From positions 1 to 5,687 of the forward strand of contig JADINF010000001.1 in the NCBI GenBank assembly GCA_017694145.1: DNA of 5,687 nt, in the 5' to 3' direction. Source of the DNA: Candidatus Stercoripulliclostridium pullicola. GTDB taxonomy: Bacteria; Bacillota; Clostridia; Christensenellales; DTU072. This document shows positions 1 to 5,640 of this stretch, piece after piece (within the stretch, counting starts at the first letter, position 1; every line of letters begins with the position of its first letter). A program made the translations under genes and the position numbers. The notes under the pieces are model-generated. The model was given only the letters and a program-made list of their open reading frames with translations, was not told where the DNA came from and searched no databases.

Positions 1-608
1 AAATGCGCGTGCTTGCCGCAGGCGGCGTTACGCGGGTGTCCGTCAATCCGCAGACGCTCAAGGATTCCACGCTCGCGGCGATCGGCAGGAAGCACACGAC
101 GGCGCAGTTTTTCGAAGCGTTCCGCATTGCCCGCGGATACGGTTTCGATATAAATACCGACCTTATCGCGGGGCTGGAGAACGAAACTCCGGACGATTTC
201 AAGGCGTCCCTCGACGGAGTCATCGCGCTTTCCCCCGAGAATATCACCGTGCACAGCCTTTCGGTGAAGCGCGGAGCCGCGCTCAAAGAAGACGGCGTAG
301 GCAAGATCGCGGACGGCAGGGTGAAGGCTATGACGGAGTACGCGATACAGACGCTCCGGTCGGCGGGGTATATCCCATACTATATGTACCGTCAGAAGAA
401 CACCGCGGACGGGTTGGAGAACGTCGGTTACTGCAAACCGGGCAAACAATGCGTCTACAACGTCGATTACATGGAAGAAACCAATACCGTACTTTCGGCG
501 GGAGCGGGGGCGGTCACCAAATACGTGTATTCCCGCGAAGGGCGTTTCGAGAGGAAGTCGAACGCCAAAGGCTTCGAAGAGTATCTGCGCAGAGCGGGTA
601 AACTCTGA
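1..608 (+). CDS. hemZ: HemZ-type oxygen-independent coproporphyrinogen dehydrogenase, 3' part only
   Basis: This is the C-terminal 201 residues of a radical SAM protein of the HemN/HemZ family, which oxidatively decarboxylates coproporphyrinogen III in anaerobic haem synthesis in the cytoplasm. HemZ proteins are usually close to 500 residues, so more than half lies upstream of the window, including the CxxxCxxC iron-sulfur motif. The ATG at base 3 is therefore an internal methionine and not the start. Visible family signatures, numbered from that Met, are RVSVNPQTL (11-19), DLIAGLENET (53-62), the ITVHSLSVKR strand near 80, and the HemZ-like stretch YYMYRQKN (126-133) followed by ENVGYCKPGKQC and a GAGAVTK loop. 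The gene ends in TGA at 606-608. No convincing terminator follows. The HemZ subgroup assignment rests on the YMYRQKN/ENVGY region; a related HemN-like radical SAM enzyme is the alternative. Whether this organism makes haem cannot be judged from one gene. Confidence 0.85.
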   Translation, partial: MRVLAAGGVTRVSVNPQTLKDSTLAAIGRKHTTAQFFEAFRIARGYGFDINTDLIAGLENETPDDFKASLDGVIALSPENITVHSLSVKRGAALKEDGVGKIADGRVKAMTEYAIQTLRSAGYIPYYMYRQKNTADGLENVGYCKPGKQCVYNVDYMEETNTVLSAGAGAVTKYVYSREGRFERKSNAKGFEEYLRRAGKL

Positions 609-688
609 AACCGTTGGCAGGGACTTTCTCTGCAGACACGCCACGAAAAGTCAAATTAAATTTTTGCTCGGATTTTGATTAAATTCGC

Positions 689-718
689 TTTACATTTTAA
701 TAATATTTATGCTACATT
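689..718 (+). promoter_or_regulatory. Putative sigma-70/SigA promoter of rpsO
   Basis: A TTTACA -35 element (689-694) is separated by 18 bases from a TACATT -10 element (713-718). TG at 710-711 gives the extended -10 form TGnTAnnnT. The surroundings are AT-rich, unlike the flanking genes. Transcription would begin near base 725, leaving a leader of about 85 bases before rpsO. An alternative pairing in the same region is TTGATT (675-680) with TAATAA (698-703). The call is by eye from consensus. Confidence 0.6.
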
Positions 719-724
719 ATGTAA

Positions 725-809
725 GCGATTTACCTCGCCCTCGGTTCGGAATGCGGTTTTCGTACTGGGAGCAAGGCGTATCAGCTCATTCGAAAAGGAG
801 TAAATTACT
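725..809 (+). promoter_or_regulatory. rpsO 5' leader with possible SD-sequestering fold
   Basis: The leader between the predicted transcription start and the rpsO ATG contains two nested pairings. Bases 728-733 (ATTTAC) pair with 800-805 (GTAAAT). After one bulged base, T735 and C736 can pair with A799 and G798, which covers the GGAG ribosome binding site (797-800). Inside, 737-742 pairs with 769-777 around a CAA bulge (772-774), and a small hairpin forms at 752-764. S15 represses its own mRNA through leader structures in several bacteria, using folds that differ between lineages, so a similar role is plausible here. The fold was drawn by hand and no energy was calculated. Confidence 0.35.
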
Positions 810-1073
810 ATGACAACCGAACAAAAAAAAGAGATCATCGCCAAATTCGGCAAGAACGAGAACGACACCGGTTCCACCGAAGTCCAGGTCGCATTGCTCA
901 CCAAGAGGATAGCCGACCTCAACGCGCACCTCGCAGTGCATAAGAAAGATCACCACAGCCGCAGAGGACTTCTGAAGCTCGTAGGTCAGAGAAAGAACCT
1001 TCTCCGTTACCTCATGGAAACAGACATCGACAGCTACAGAAACATCATCGCAGAATTAGGTATTCGTAAGTAA
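810..1073 (+). CDS. rpsO: 30S ribosomal protein S15
   Basis: This 87-residue protein is S15, a primary binder of the central domain of 16S rRNA that helps organise the platform of the small subunit. Its length matches the family (about 88-89 residues). Diagnostic stretches are DTGSTEVQVALLT (19-31), with the conserved DTGS turn, and HKKDHHSRRGLL (44-55). The second holds the His, Asp and Ser residues that contact the rRNA three-way junction. The C-terminus YLMETDIDSYRNIIAELGIRK is also typical. The ATG at 810 is preceded by AAAAGGAG (793-800) at nine bases' spacing, which fixes the start. The gene has its own promoter upstream and a strong terminator seven bases after the stop. The rpsO-pnp order is conserved across many bacteria. 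Confidence 0.98.
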   Translation: MTTEQKKEIIAKFGKNENDTGSTEVQVALLTKRIADLNAHLAVHKKDHHSRRGLLKLVGQRKNLLRYLMETDIDSYRNIIAELGIRK

Positions 1074-1079
1074 TTCCGG

Positions 1080-1108
1080 AAAGGGTGGCGTTTTCGCCAC
1101 CCTTTTTT
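1080..1108 (+). terminator. Intrinsic terminator after rpsO
   Basis: AAGGGTGGCG (1081-1090) and its perfect complement CGCCACCCTT (1095-1104) form a 10-bp stem with a TTTT loop. An A1080-T1105 pair can extend it, and a T run reaches 1108. The TAA stop of rpsO is at 1071-1073. This should end most rpsO transcripts and limit readthrough into pnp. Confidence 0.93.
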
Positions 1109-1114
1109 CACGGA

Positions 1115-1192
1115 TAAGCGGCTTTATACGTCGCCTTTCCGCTTAAAAAGTTATAAATTATCAAGTCCCCGCGGATGGGGACAGGAGGCAAA
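1115..1192 (+). promoter_or_regulatory. pnp leader with hairpin directly against the ribosome binding site
   Basis: GTCCCC (1165-1170) and GGGGAC (1177-1182) form a perfect 6-bp hairpin with a six-base loop. It ends exactly one base before the AGGAGG ribosome binding site (1183-1188). An upstream inverted repeat, TAAGCGG (1115-1121) with CCGCTTA (1139-1145), encloses GCCTTT (1133-1138). That hexamer could instead pair, with two G-U pairs, to GGAGGC (1184-1189). The AT-rich stretch 1144-1163 may contain a promoter, but no clear -35/-10 pair is visible. pnp is autoregulated through its leader in E. coli; a similar role here is inference. Confidence 0.4.
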
Positions 1193-3295
1193 ATGAAAGA
1201 AAGCAAGATTTTCAAAACTGTTATCGGCGGGCGCGAGGTTTCCGCGGAGATCGGCGGCTACTGCTCCCACAGCAACGGCGAAGTTCTTATCCGTTGCGGC
1301 GACACCGTGGTGCTCACCAACGTCACCATGTCCAAATCCCCGAGAGAAGGGATGGATTATTTCCCTCTCGGAGTGGATTTCGAAGAGAAAATGTACGCCG
1401 TTGGCAAGATACCCGGCGGATTCAAGAAGAGAGAAGGACGTCCTTCCGATAAGGCGATACTTACTTCCCGTCTTATCGACAGACCTATACGTCCGTTGTT
1501 CCCGAAAGGACTTTTCAACGACGTTTCCGTTATCGCGACCGCGCTTTCGGTGGATACCAATATCCCTCCGGAAGTTTTCGGTATGCTCGGAAGCTCCATC
1601 GCTTTGAGCGTGTCCGACATTCCTTTCAACGGACCCACGGGTTCCGTTATGGTAGGCTACGTGGACGGCGAATACGTCATCAACCCCGATAACGAACAGC
1701 GCGAAAGATCGCGCTTGAACCTCGCTCTGAGCGGAACGAAAGACGCCATCATGATGGTCGAAGCGGGCGCCAACGAGATCACCGAAGAGGAAATGCTCAA
1801 CGCCATACTTTTCGGACACGAGGAGATCAAGAAGATAGTTTCCTGGATCGAAGGCATACAGGCGGAAGTCGGCAAGCCCAAGAAAGAGGTAGAGCTTTAT
1901 CACGCTCCCGCGGAGATTGAATCCGACGTCAAAGCTTACGCGCAGGACAAAATTAATTATATGTTCGATACCTTCGACCGCAACGTACGCGAGGCGAGAG
2001 AAGAAGAGATCACCGCCGACATTATGGCGCATTTCGCGGATAAATATCCCGACAACAAGCGCGACATCGACGACATCCTCTATGCTATGAAGAAGGAATG
2101 CGTGCGCGCGATGATAGCGGATAAAGGCGTTCGTCCGGACGGCAGAAGCCTTACCGACATCAGACCTATCTGGTGCGAAGTGGGACTTCTTCCGAGAGTG
2201 CACGGCTCCGCGGTATTCACCAGAGGTCAGACTCAGGTGCTCACCACCGCCACCCTCGGCACGATAGGCGAAGTGCAGAAGCTCGAAGGTCTGGACGAGG
2301 ACGTATTCAAGAGATATATGCACCATTACAATATGCCCGGATACAGCACCGGCGAAGCCAAGCCTCTCCGCAGCCCCGGCAGACGCGAGATAGGTCACGG
2401 CGCTCTTGCAGAGCGCGCGCTCGAGCCCGTTCTTCCGAGTGAGGATTGCTTCCCGTACGCCATAAGGACGGTCTCCGAGGTCATCAGCTCCAACGGCTCC
2501 ACTTCGCAGGCTTCCGTATGCGGCTCCACGCTCGCCCTTATGGACGCGGGCGTACCGATCAAGGCTCCCGTGGCGGGCGTCGCGATGGGACTCATCAAGG
2601 ACGACGTCAACAATAAATTGCATATCCTTACCGATATTCAGGGAATAGAGGACTTCTTCGGCGACATGGACTTCAAAGTCGCGGGAACCGCGGAAGGCAT
2701 CACCGCTATTCAAATGGATATAAAAATCAAAGGTATCAACAGAGAAATACTTACCCGTGCGCTCGAGCAGGCGCGCAAAGGCAGACTGTTCATACTCGGC
2801 AAGATGCTCGAGGTACTGCCCGCTCCGCGTAAAGAGCTCAGCCCGTACGCTCCGAAGATCGTTACCTTCAGTATCGATCCCGACAAGATCCGCGAGGTCA
2901 TCGGCTCCGGCGGCAAGACCATCAACAAGATCATCGACGAGACCGGCGTCAAGATCGATATCAGCGACGACGGCACGATATTCATCGCTTCCAACGATTC
3001 CGACAGGATAGCGAAAGCGCGTAAGATAGTCGAGGACATCGTACACGAATTCGAAGTGGGCGAGGAGATAGACGGCACGGTAGTGAAGATCATGGAGAAC
3101 GAGAAGGGTCAGTTCGGCGCTTCCGTGAAGATCTCTTCCAACAAGGAAGGCATGATCCATATCAGCAAGCTTAGCAAGAACCGTGTGGAGAAGGTCACCG
3201 ACGTGGTGAACGTAGGGGACGCGGTGCGCGTAAAAGTCATCAAAATCGACGAAAAACAACGTATCGACCTCAAGCTCTTAAAAAAACTTAATTAG
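1193..3295 (+). CDS. pnp: Polynucleotide phosphorylase (polyribonucleotide nucleotidyltransferase)
   Basis: This 700-residue enzyme degrades RNA 3' to 5' by phosphorolysis, releasing nucleoside diphosphates, and works as a homotrimeric ring in mRNA decay. Domains in order are the first RNase PH core (about 1-215, with FEEKMYA at 63-69 and DRPIRPLFP at 96-104), a helical linker, and the second RNase PH core starting at VRPDGRS (313-319). The second core carries the phosphate-binding NGSTS (434-438) and the catalytic acidic pair D487 and D493 in EDFFGDMDFK. A KH domain with GSGG (571-574) and a C-terminal S1 domain (about 620-696) follow. Length matches the family, and the protein ends right after S1 with no extra tail. 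The ATG at 1193 follows AGGAGG (1183-1188). An in-frame ATG at 1175 would add six residues, but it sits in a hairpin loop with no binding site, so it is rejected. No terminator is visible after the TAG stop. Confidence 0.97.
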   Translation: MKESKIFKTVIGGREVSAEIGGYCSHSNGEVLIRCGDTVVLTNVTMSKSPREGMDYFPLGVDFEEKMYAVGKIPGGFKKREGRPSDKAILTSRLIDRPIRPLFPKGLFNDVSVIATALSVDTNIPPEVFGMLGSSIALSVSDIPFNGPTGSVMVGYVDGEYVINPDNEQRERSRLNLALSGTKDAIMMVEAGANEITEEEMLNAILFGHEEIKKIVSWIEGIQAEVGKPKKEVELYHAPAEIESDVKAYAQDKINYMFDTFDRNVREAREEEITADIMAHFADKYPDNKRDIDDILYAMKKECVRAMIADKGVRPDGRSLTDIRPIWCEVGLLPRVHGSAVFTRGQTQVLTTATLGTIGEVQKLEGLDEDVFKRYMHHYNMPGYSTGEAKPLRSPGRREIGHGALAERALEPVLPSEDCFPYAIRTVSEVISSNGSTSQASVCGSTLALMDAGVPIKAPVAGVAMGLIKDDVNNKLHILTDIQGIEDFFGDMDFKVAGTAEGITAIQMDIKIKGINREILTRALEQARKGRLFILGKMLEVLPAPRKELSPYAPKIVTFSIDPDKIREVIGSGGKTINKIIDETGVKIDISDDGTIFIASNDSDRIAKARKIVEDIVHEFEVGEEIDGTVVKIMENEKGQFGASVKISSNKEGMIHISKLSKNRVEKVTDVVNVGDAVRVKVIKIDEKQRIDLKLLKKLN

Positions 3296-3309
3296 CAAGC
3301 GGAAATCTG

Positions 3310-3338
3310 TTTACAAGACCGAAAATATTTGCTAAACT
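3310..3338 (+). promoter_or_regulatory. Strong putative promoter of the NifU-like / GGGtGRT operon
   Basis: TTTACA (3310-3315) and TAAACT (3333-3338) are separated by the ideal 17 bases. TG at 3330-3331 gives an extended -10 element. Transcription would start near 3345, leaving a leader of only about 15 bases that is mostly the GGAGGT ribosome binding site (3351-3356). The layout resembles the rpsO promoter (TTTACA, TGCTA...). It suggests high constitutive expression independent of pnp, although readthrough from pnp is not excluded. Confidence 0.75.
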
Positions 3339-3360
3339 AATACGGAAATCGGAGGTAACA

Positions 3361-4056
3361 ATGCAATACACTCATGAAGTAGATAAAATGGTATGCGTGG
3401 CTAAAGGTCCTCATCACGGACCGGCGCCCATTCCCGAAGAGGGCAAATGGGTTAAAGCCAAAGAGATAAGCGATATCAGCGGACTTACGCACGGCGTAGG
3501 TTGGTGCGCACCTCAGCAGGGCGCCTGCAAGCTCACTCTCAATATCAAGAACGGTATCATCGAGGAAGCGCTCGTCGAAACGCTCGGATGCTCCGGTATG
3601 ACTCACTCCGCCGCTATGGCAGCCGAGATACTTCCCGGTAAGACCATTCTCGAGGCGCTCAATACCGACCTCGTATGCGACGCTATCAACACCGCGATGC
3701 GCGAGTTATTCCTTCAGATCGTGTACGGCAGAAGCCAGTCGGCGTTCTCCGAAGACGGACTCGCGATCGGCGCGGGACTCGAAGACCTCGGCAAGGGTCT
3801 GCGCAGTCAGATAGGCACTATGTATTCCACCAAGGTCAAGGGCGTGAGATACCTTGAAATGGCGGAAGGCTACGTTACCCGCATCGGTCTCGACGAGGAC
3901 AACGAAGTTATCGGATACGAATTCATCCGCGTGGGACAAATGCTCGAGCAGATCACCGTTAAAGGCGTAGAGCCCGCGGAAGCGCTCAAGAAGTGCACCG
4001 GAACTTACGGTCGTTTCAACGAAGCCGTCAAGAAGATAAATCCCAGAGTGGAATAA
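3361..4056 (+). CDS. NifU/IscU-like iron-sulfur scaffold-type protein with C-terminal extension
   Basis: The first 120 or so residues of this 231-residue protein resemble the NifU N-terminal/IscU scaffold fold, which assembles iron-sulfur clusters on conserved cysteines. The segment GACKLTLNIKNGIIEEA (54-70), then GCSGMTHSAA (76-85), then DAINTAMREL (107-116) follows the IscU order of a first Cys loop, a GCG-like second Cys loop and a DAI helix. Cysteines are at 12, 49, 56, 77, 106 and 212. C56 and C77 match the first two scaffold ligands. C106 lies next to DAI and not in the usual HC position, so the third ligand is uncertain. Residues 121-231 form an extension absent from IscU and have no family I recognise. 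The gene has its own promoter, and GGAGGT lies four bases before the ATG. It ends 15 bases before the GGGtGRT gene, so the two are surely co-transcribed. Actual cluster binding is inferred. Confidence 0.8.
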   Translation: MQYTHEVDKMVCVAKGPHHGPAPIPEEGKWVKAKEISDISGLTHGVGWCAPQQGACKLTLNIKNGIIEEALVETLGCSGMTHSAAMAAEILPGKTILEALNTDLVCDAINTAMRELFLQIVYGRSQSAFSEDGLAIGAGLEDLGKGLRSQIGTMYSTKVKGVRYLEMAEGYVTRIGLDEDNEVIGYEFIRVGQMLEQITVKGVEPAEALKKCTGTYGRFNEAVKKINPRVE

Positions 4057-4071
4057 TAGGAGGCAAGCGAT

Positions 4072-5076
4072 ATGGCTATCAGATTTGAAGGATATGACAG
4101 AAGAATTGATAAGGTCAACGCGTTCCTTTCGTCCATAGGTATCAAAGACCTCGAGGAAGCGAAGGATATCTGCCTCAAGAAGGGTATCGACGTCGAAGCT
4201 ATCGTTAAGGGCGTACAGCCCATAGCTTTCGAGAACGCGGTATGGGCGTACACCATCGGTTGCGCCAACGCGATAAAGAAGGGCACCGCGAAAGCCGCCG
4301 ACGCCGCCGAAGCTATCGGCGAAGGACTGCAGGCGTTCTGCGTACCCGGATCCGTTGCGGACACCCGTAAAGTGGGACTCGGACACGGCAATCTTGCCGC
4401 GAAACTGCTCCGCGAGGATACCAAATGCTTCGCTTTCGTAGCCGGACACGAGAGTTTCGCAGCCGCCGAAGGCGCTATCGGTATCGCGCGTTCCGCCAAC
4501 AAAGTCCGTAAAGAACCTCTGCGCGTTATACTTAACGGACTCGGCAAAGACGCGGCGTACATCATCAGCCGTATCAACGGATTCACCTATGTGCAGACCG
4601 AGTACAATCAGTTCACCGACACCCTGACCGTTGTCAAAGAGAAAGCCTACAGCGACGGCGAGAAAGCCAAAGTCCGTTGCTACGGCGCCGACGACGTCAA
4701 CGAAGGCGTGGCGATAATGATCAAAGAGGGCGCGGACGTCGGTATAACCGGTAACTCCACCAACCCCACCCGTTTCCAGCACCCCGTAAGCGGCACCTAT
4801 AAGAAATGGTGCATCGAGCACGGCAAGACCTACTTCTCGGTAGCTTCGGGCGGCGGCACGGGCAGAACGCTTCACCCCGACAATATGGCGGCAGGTCCCG
4901 CTTCCTACGGTATGACCGATACTATGGGAAGAATGCACTCCGACGCGCAGTTCGCGGGCTCGAGCTCCGTTCCCGCTCACGTCGAGATGATGGGCTTGAT
5001 CGGAATGGGCAATAACCCTATGGTCGGCGCAACGGTCGCAGTGGCTGTTGCCGTAGAGGAAGCTTTCAAAGCGTAA
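4072..5076 (+). CDS. GGGtGRT-family protein, function unknown
   Basis: This 334-residue protein carries the signature that names the GGGtGRT family, here SGGGTGRTLHPDN with GGGTGRT at residues 260-266. The family is found in anaerobic bacteria and has no established biochemical role that I know of. Other conserved-looking glycine or histidine loops are LGHGNLAAKLL (103-113), GHESFAAAEGAIGIARS (125-141) and LNGLGKDAAY (154-163). The C-terminus is Gly/Ala/Val-rich. Six cysteines lie at 34, 64, 90, 119, 203 and 247. No signal peptide or membrane segment is evident, so it is probably cytosolic. The ATG at 4072 is served by AGGAGG (4058-4063), which begins just after the upstream stop. Constant pairing with a NifU-like gene suggests a shared iron-sulfur or cysteine-related task, but this is inference. 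The glycine motif could bind a nucleotide or phosphate. Confidence 0.9.
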   Translation: MAIRFEGYDRRIDKVNAFLSSIGIKDLEEAKDICLKKGIDVEAIVKGVQPIAFENAVWAYTIGCANAIKKGTAKAADAAEAIGEGLQAFCVPGSVADTRKVGLGHGNLAAKLLREDTKCFAFVAGHESFAAAEGAIGIARSANKVRKEPLRVILNGLGKDAAYIISRINGFTYVQTEYNQFTDTLTVVKEKAYSDGEKAKVRCYGADDVNEGVAIMIKEGADVGITGNSTNPTRFQHPVSGTYKKWCIEHGKTYFSVASGGGTGRTLHPDNMAAGPASYGMTDTMGRMHSDAQFAGSSSVPAHVEMMGLIGMGNNPMVGATVAVAVAVEEAFKA

Positions 5077-5092
5077 TTATTTAATAGATAAA

Positions 5093-5121
5093 GGGCATAT
5101 TATCACAGTGATAATAAGCCC
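5093..5121. terminator. Hairpin between the GGGtGRT gene and tRNA-Thr
   Basis: GGGC (5093-5096) pairs with GCCC (5118-5121). After one A-A mismatch, eight further pairs (5098-5105 with 5109-5116) close a CAG loop. On the + strand the hairpin is followed by ATATGCTAATG, with no T run, so it is a poor terminator in that direction. On the - strand it is followed by a T-rich stretch (complement of 5074-5092) and would resemble a terminator for transcription coming from the repeat array. It could also be a processing or attenuation element between the operon and the tRNA. No separate tRNA promoter is evident between 5077 and 5125. Confidence 0.45.
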
Positions 5122-5125
5122 ATAT

Positions 5126-5201
5126 GCTAATGTAGCACAGTAGGTAGTGCGGTTCACTCGTAATGAACAGGTCGCCGGTTCGAGTCCGGCCATTAGCTCC
5201 A
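5126..5201 (+). tRNA. tRNA-Thr, anticodon CGT
   Basis: A complete 76-base cloverleaf is visible. The acceptor stem is GCTAATG (5126-5132) with CATTAGC (5191-5197). The D stem is GCAC/GTGC (5135-5138, 5147-5150) with an AGTAGGTA loop. The anticodon stem is GTTCA/TGAAC (5152-5156, 5164-5168) with loop CTCGTAA, and anticodon CGT is at 5159-5161. The T stem is GCCGG/CCGGC (5174-5178, 5186-5190) with loop TTCGAGT. The discriminator is T5198 and the CCA is encoded at 5199-5201. All stems pair perfectly. Anticodon CGT reads ACG, giving threonine; G35, U36, G1-C72 and C2-G71 agree with known threonyl-tRNA synthetase recognition. The 3' strand of the acceptor and the CCA also form the outer part of a long downstream inverted repeat. 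Confidence 0.96.
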
Positions 5202-5415
5202 AGAGCAAGGGACACCGATTTTGGTGTCCCTTGCTCTTGGAGCTAATGTCGGGGTAACGCACCGTCAGCTTTAGCTGACCCGGTGCGTTAGTTTGCGGCT
5301 ATTTGCCGCAAACCTGATGAGTGAGCACAAAAGCGGATAAAAGAACAAGAAGCAAATAGATAGCCGCAGAGGTGAATAAAAGCAGGCAGACAATCCGAAT
5401 GCCCCGGCCGAAAAG
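5192..5415. repeat. Tandem repeat unit 1, overlapping the tRNA-Thr 3' end
   Basis: This 224-bp unit begins with ATTAGCTCCA, which is also the last ten bases of the tRNA. It holds three hairpins. The first is the GGGACACC hairpin (5199-5240). The second is TAACGCACC-GTCAGC (5255-5269) with GCTGAC-CC-GGTGCGTTA (5274-5290). The third is GTTTGCGGC (5291-5299) with GCCGCAAAC (5305-5313) around a TATTT loop. From 5314 to 5415 the sequence is purine-rich with no clear fold. By hand count it differs from unit 2 at roughly 20 positions, about 91% identity. No + strand reading frame is convincing; the - strand holds a short hydrophobic frame (5299-5439), discussed as a finding. Confidence 0.9.
5199..5240. 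terminator. Terminator-like hairpin after tRNA-Thr, also the first hairpin of the repeat array
   Basis: Eighteen bases from CCAAGAGC (start 5199) to GGGACACC (end 5216) pair perfectly with 5223-5240 around a GATTTT loop. The distal arm runs into a pyrimidine-rich TTGCTCTTGG. The stem is symmetrical, so it could stop transcription from either side. It is the only candidate terminator of the tRNA. The same hairpin recurs at 5423-5464 and 5648-5687. Its stretches of T are interrupted, so its strength is uncertain. Confidence 0.5.
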
Positions 5416-5640
5416 ATTAGCTCCAAAAGCAAGGGACACCGATTTTGGTGTCCCTTGCTTTTGGCACTAATGCCGGGGTAACGGACCGTCAGCTTTAGCT
5501 GACACTGGTGCGTTAGTTTGCGGCATAGAGCCGCAAACCTGATGAGTGAGTACAGAAGCCGATAAAAGAACAAGAAGCAAATAGATAGCCGCAGAAGTGA
5601 AGAAAAGCAGGCAGACAATTCGAATGCCCCGGCCGAAAAG
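5416..5640. repeat. Tandem repeat unit 2
   Basis: This 225-bp unit is a near copy of unit 1 and also begins with ATTAGCTCCA, but without the rest of the tRNA in front. The GGGACACC hairpin (5423-5464) keeps its pairing through a paired change: G5203-C5236 in unit 1 is A5427-T5460 here. The third hairpin keeps all nine pairs (5516-5524 with 5530-5538), while its loop changes from TATTT to ATAGA. The second hairpin is weaker, with a G-G mismatch where unit 1 has a C-G pair (CGCACC to CGGACC). The outer inverted copy of the tRNA end has decayed from GGAGCTAATG to GGCACTAATG. Confidence 0.9.

Noticed and set aside
617..633. Hairpin after hemZ (GCAGGGA with TCTCTGC, loop CTT) as a terminator
   Set aside because: The stem is short with one G-U pair, and it is followed by AGACACG with no T run.
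1175..1192. Upstream in-frame ATG for pnp adding MGTGGK
   Set aside because: It lies in the loop of a hairpin with no ribosome binding site, whereas the ATG at 1193 follows AGGAGG directly.
1151..3259. Minus-strand 702-residue open frame opposite pnp
   Set aside because: It lies wholly antisense to a clear PNPase gene, has no recognisable domain, and is explained by the GC-rich codon use of pnp.
3706..4980. Minus-strand 424-residue open frame opposite the NifU-like and GGGtGRT genes
   Set aside because: It is antisense to two recognised genes, crosses their boundary, and its composition is that of a shadow frame.
5077..5262. Minus-strand 61-residue reading frame containing GLEPATCSLRVNRTTYCATLA-like sequence
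   Set aside because: It is the reverse complement of the tRNA-Thr gene. Such frames are a well-known source of spurious protein annotations, and it has no ribosome binding site.
5314..5360. CTGATGAG in each repeat unit, which resembles the hammerhead ribozyme core
   Set aside because: No properly placed GAAA after a stem II and no complementary stems I and III could be found, so the match is probably chance.
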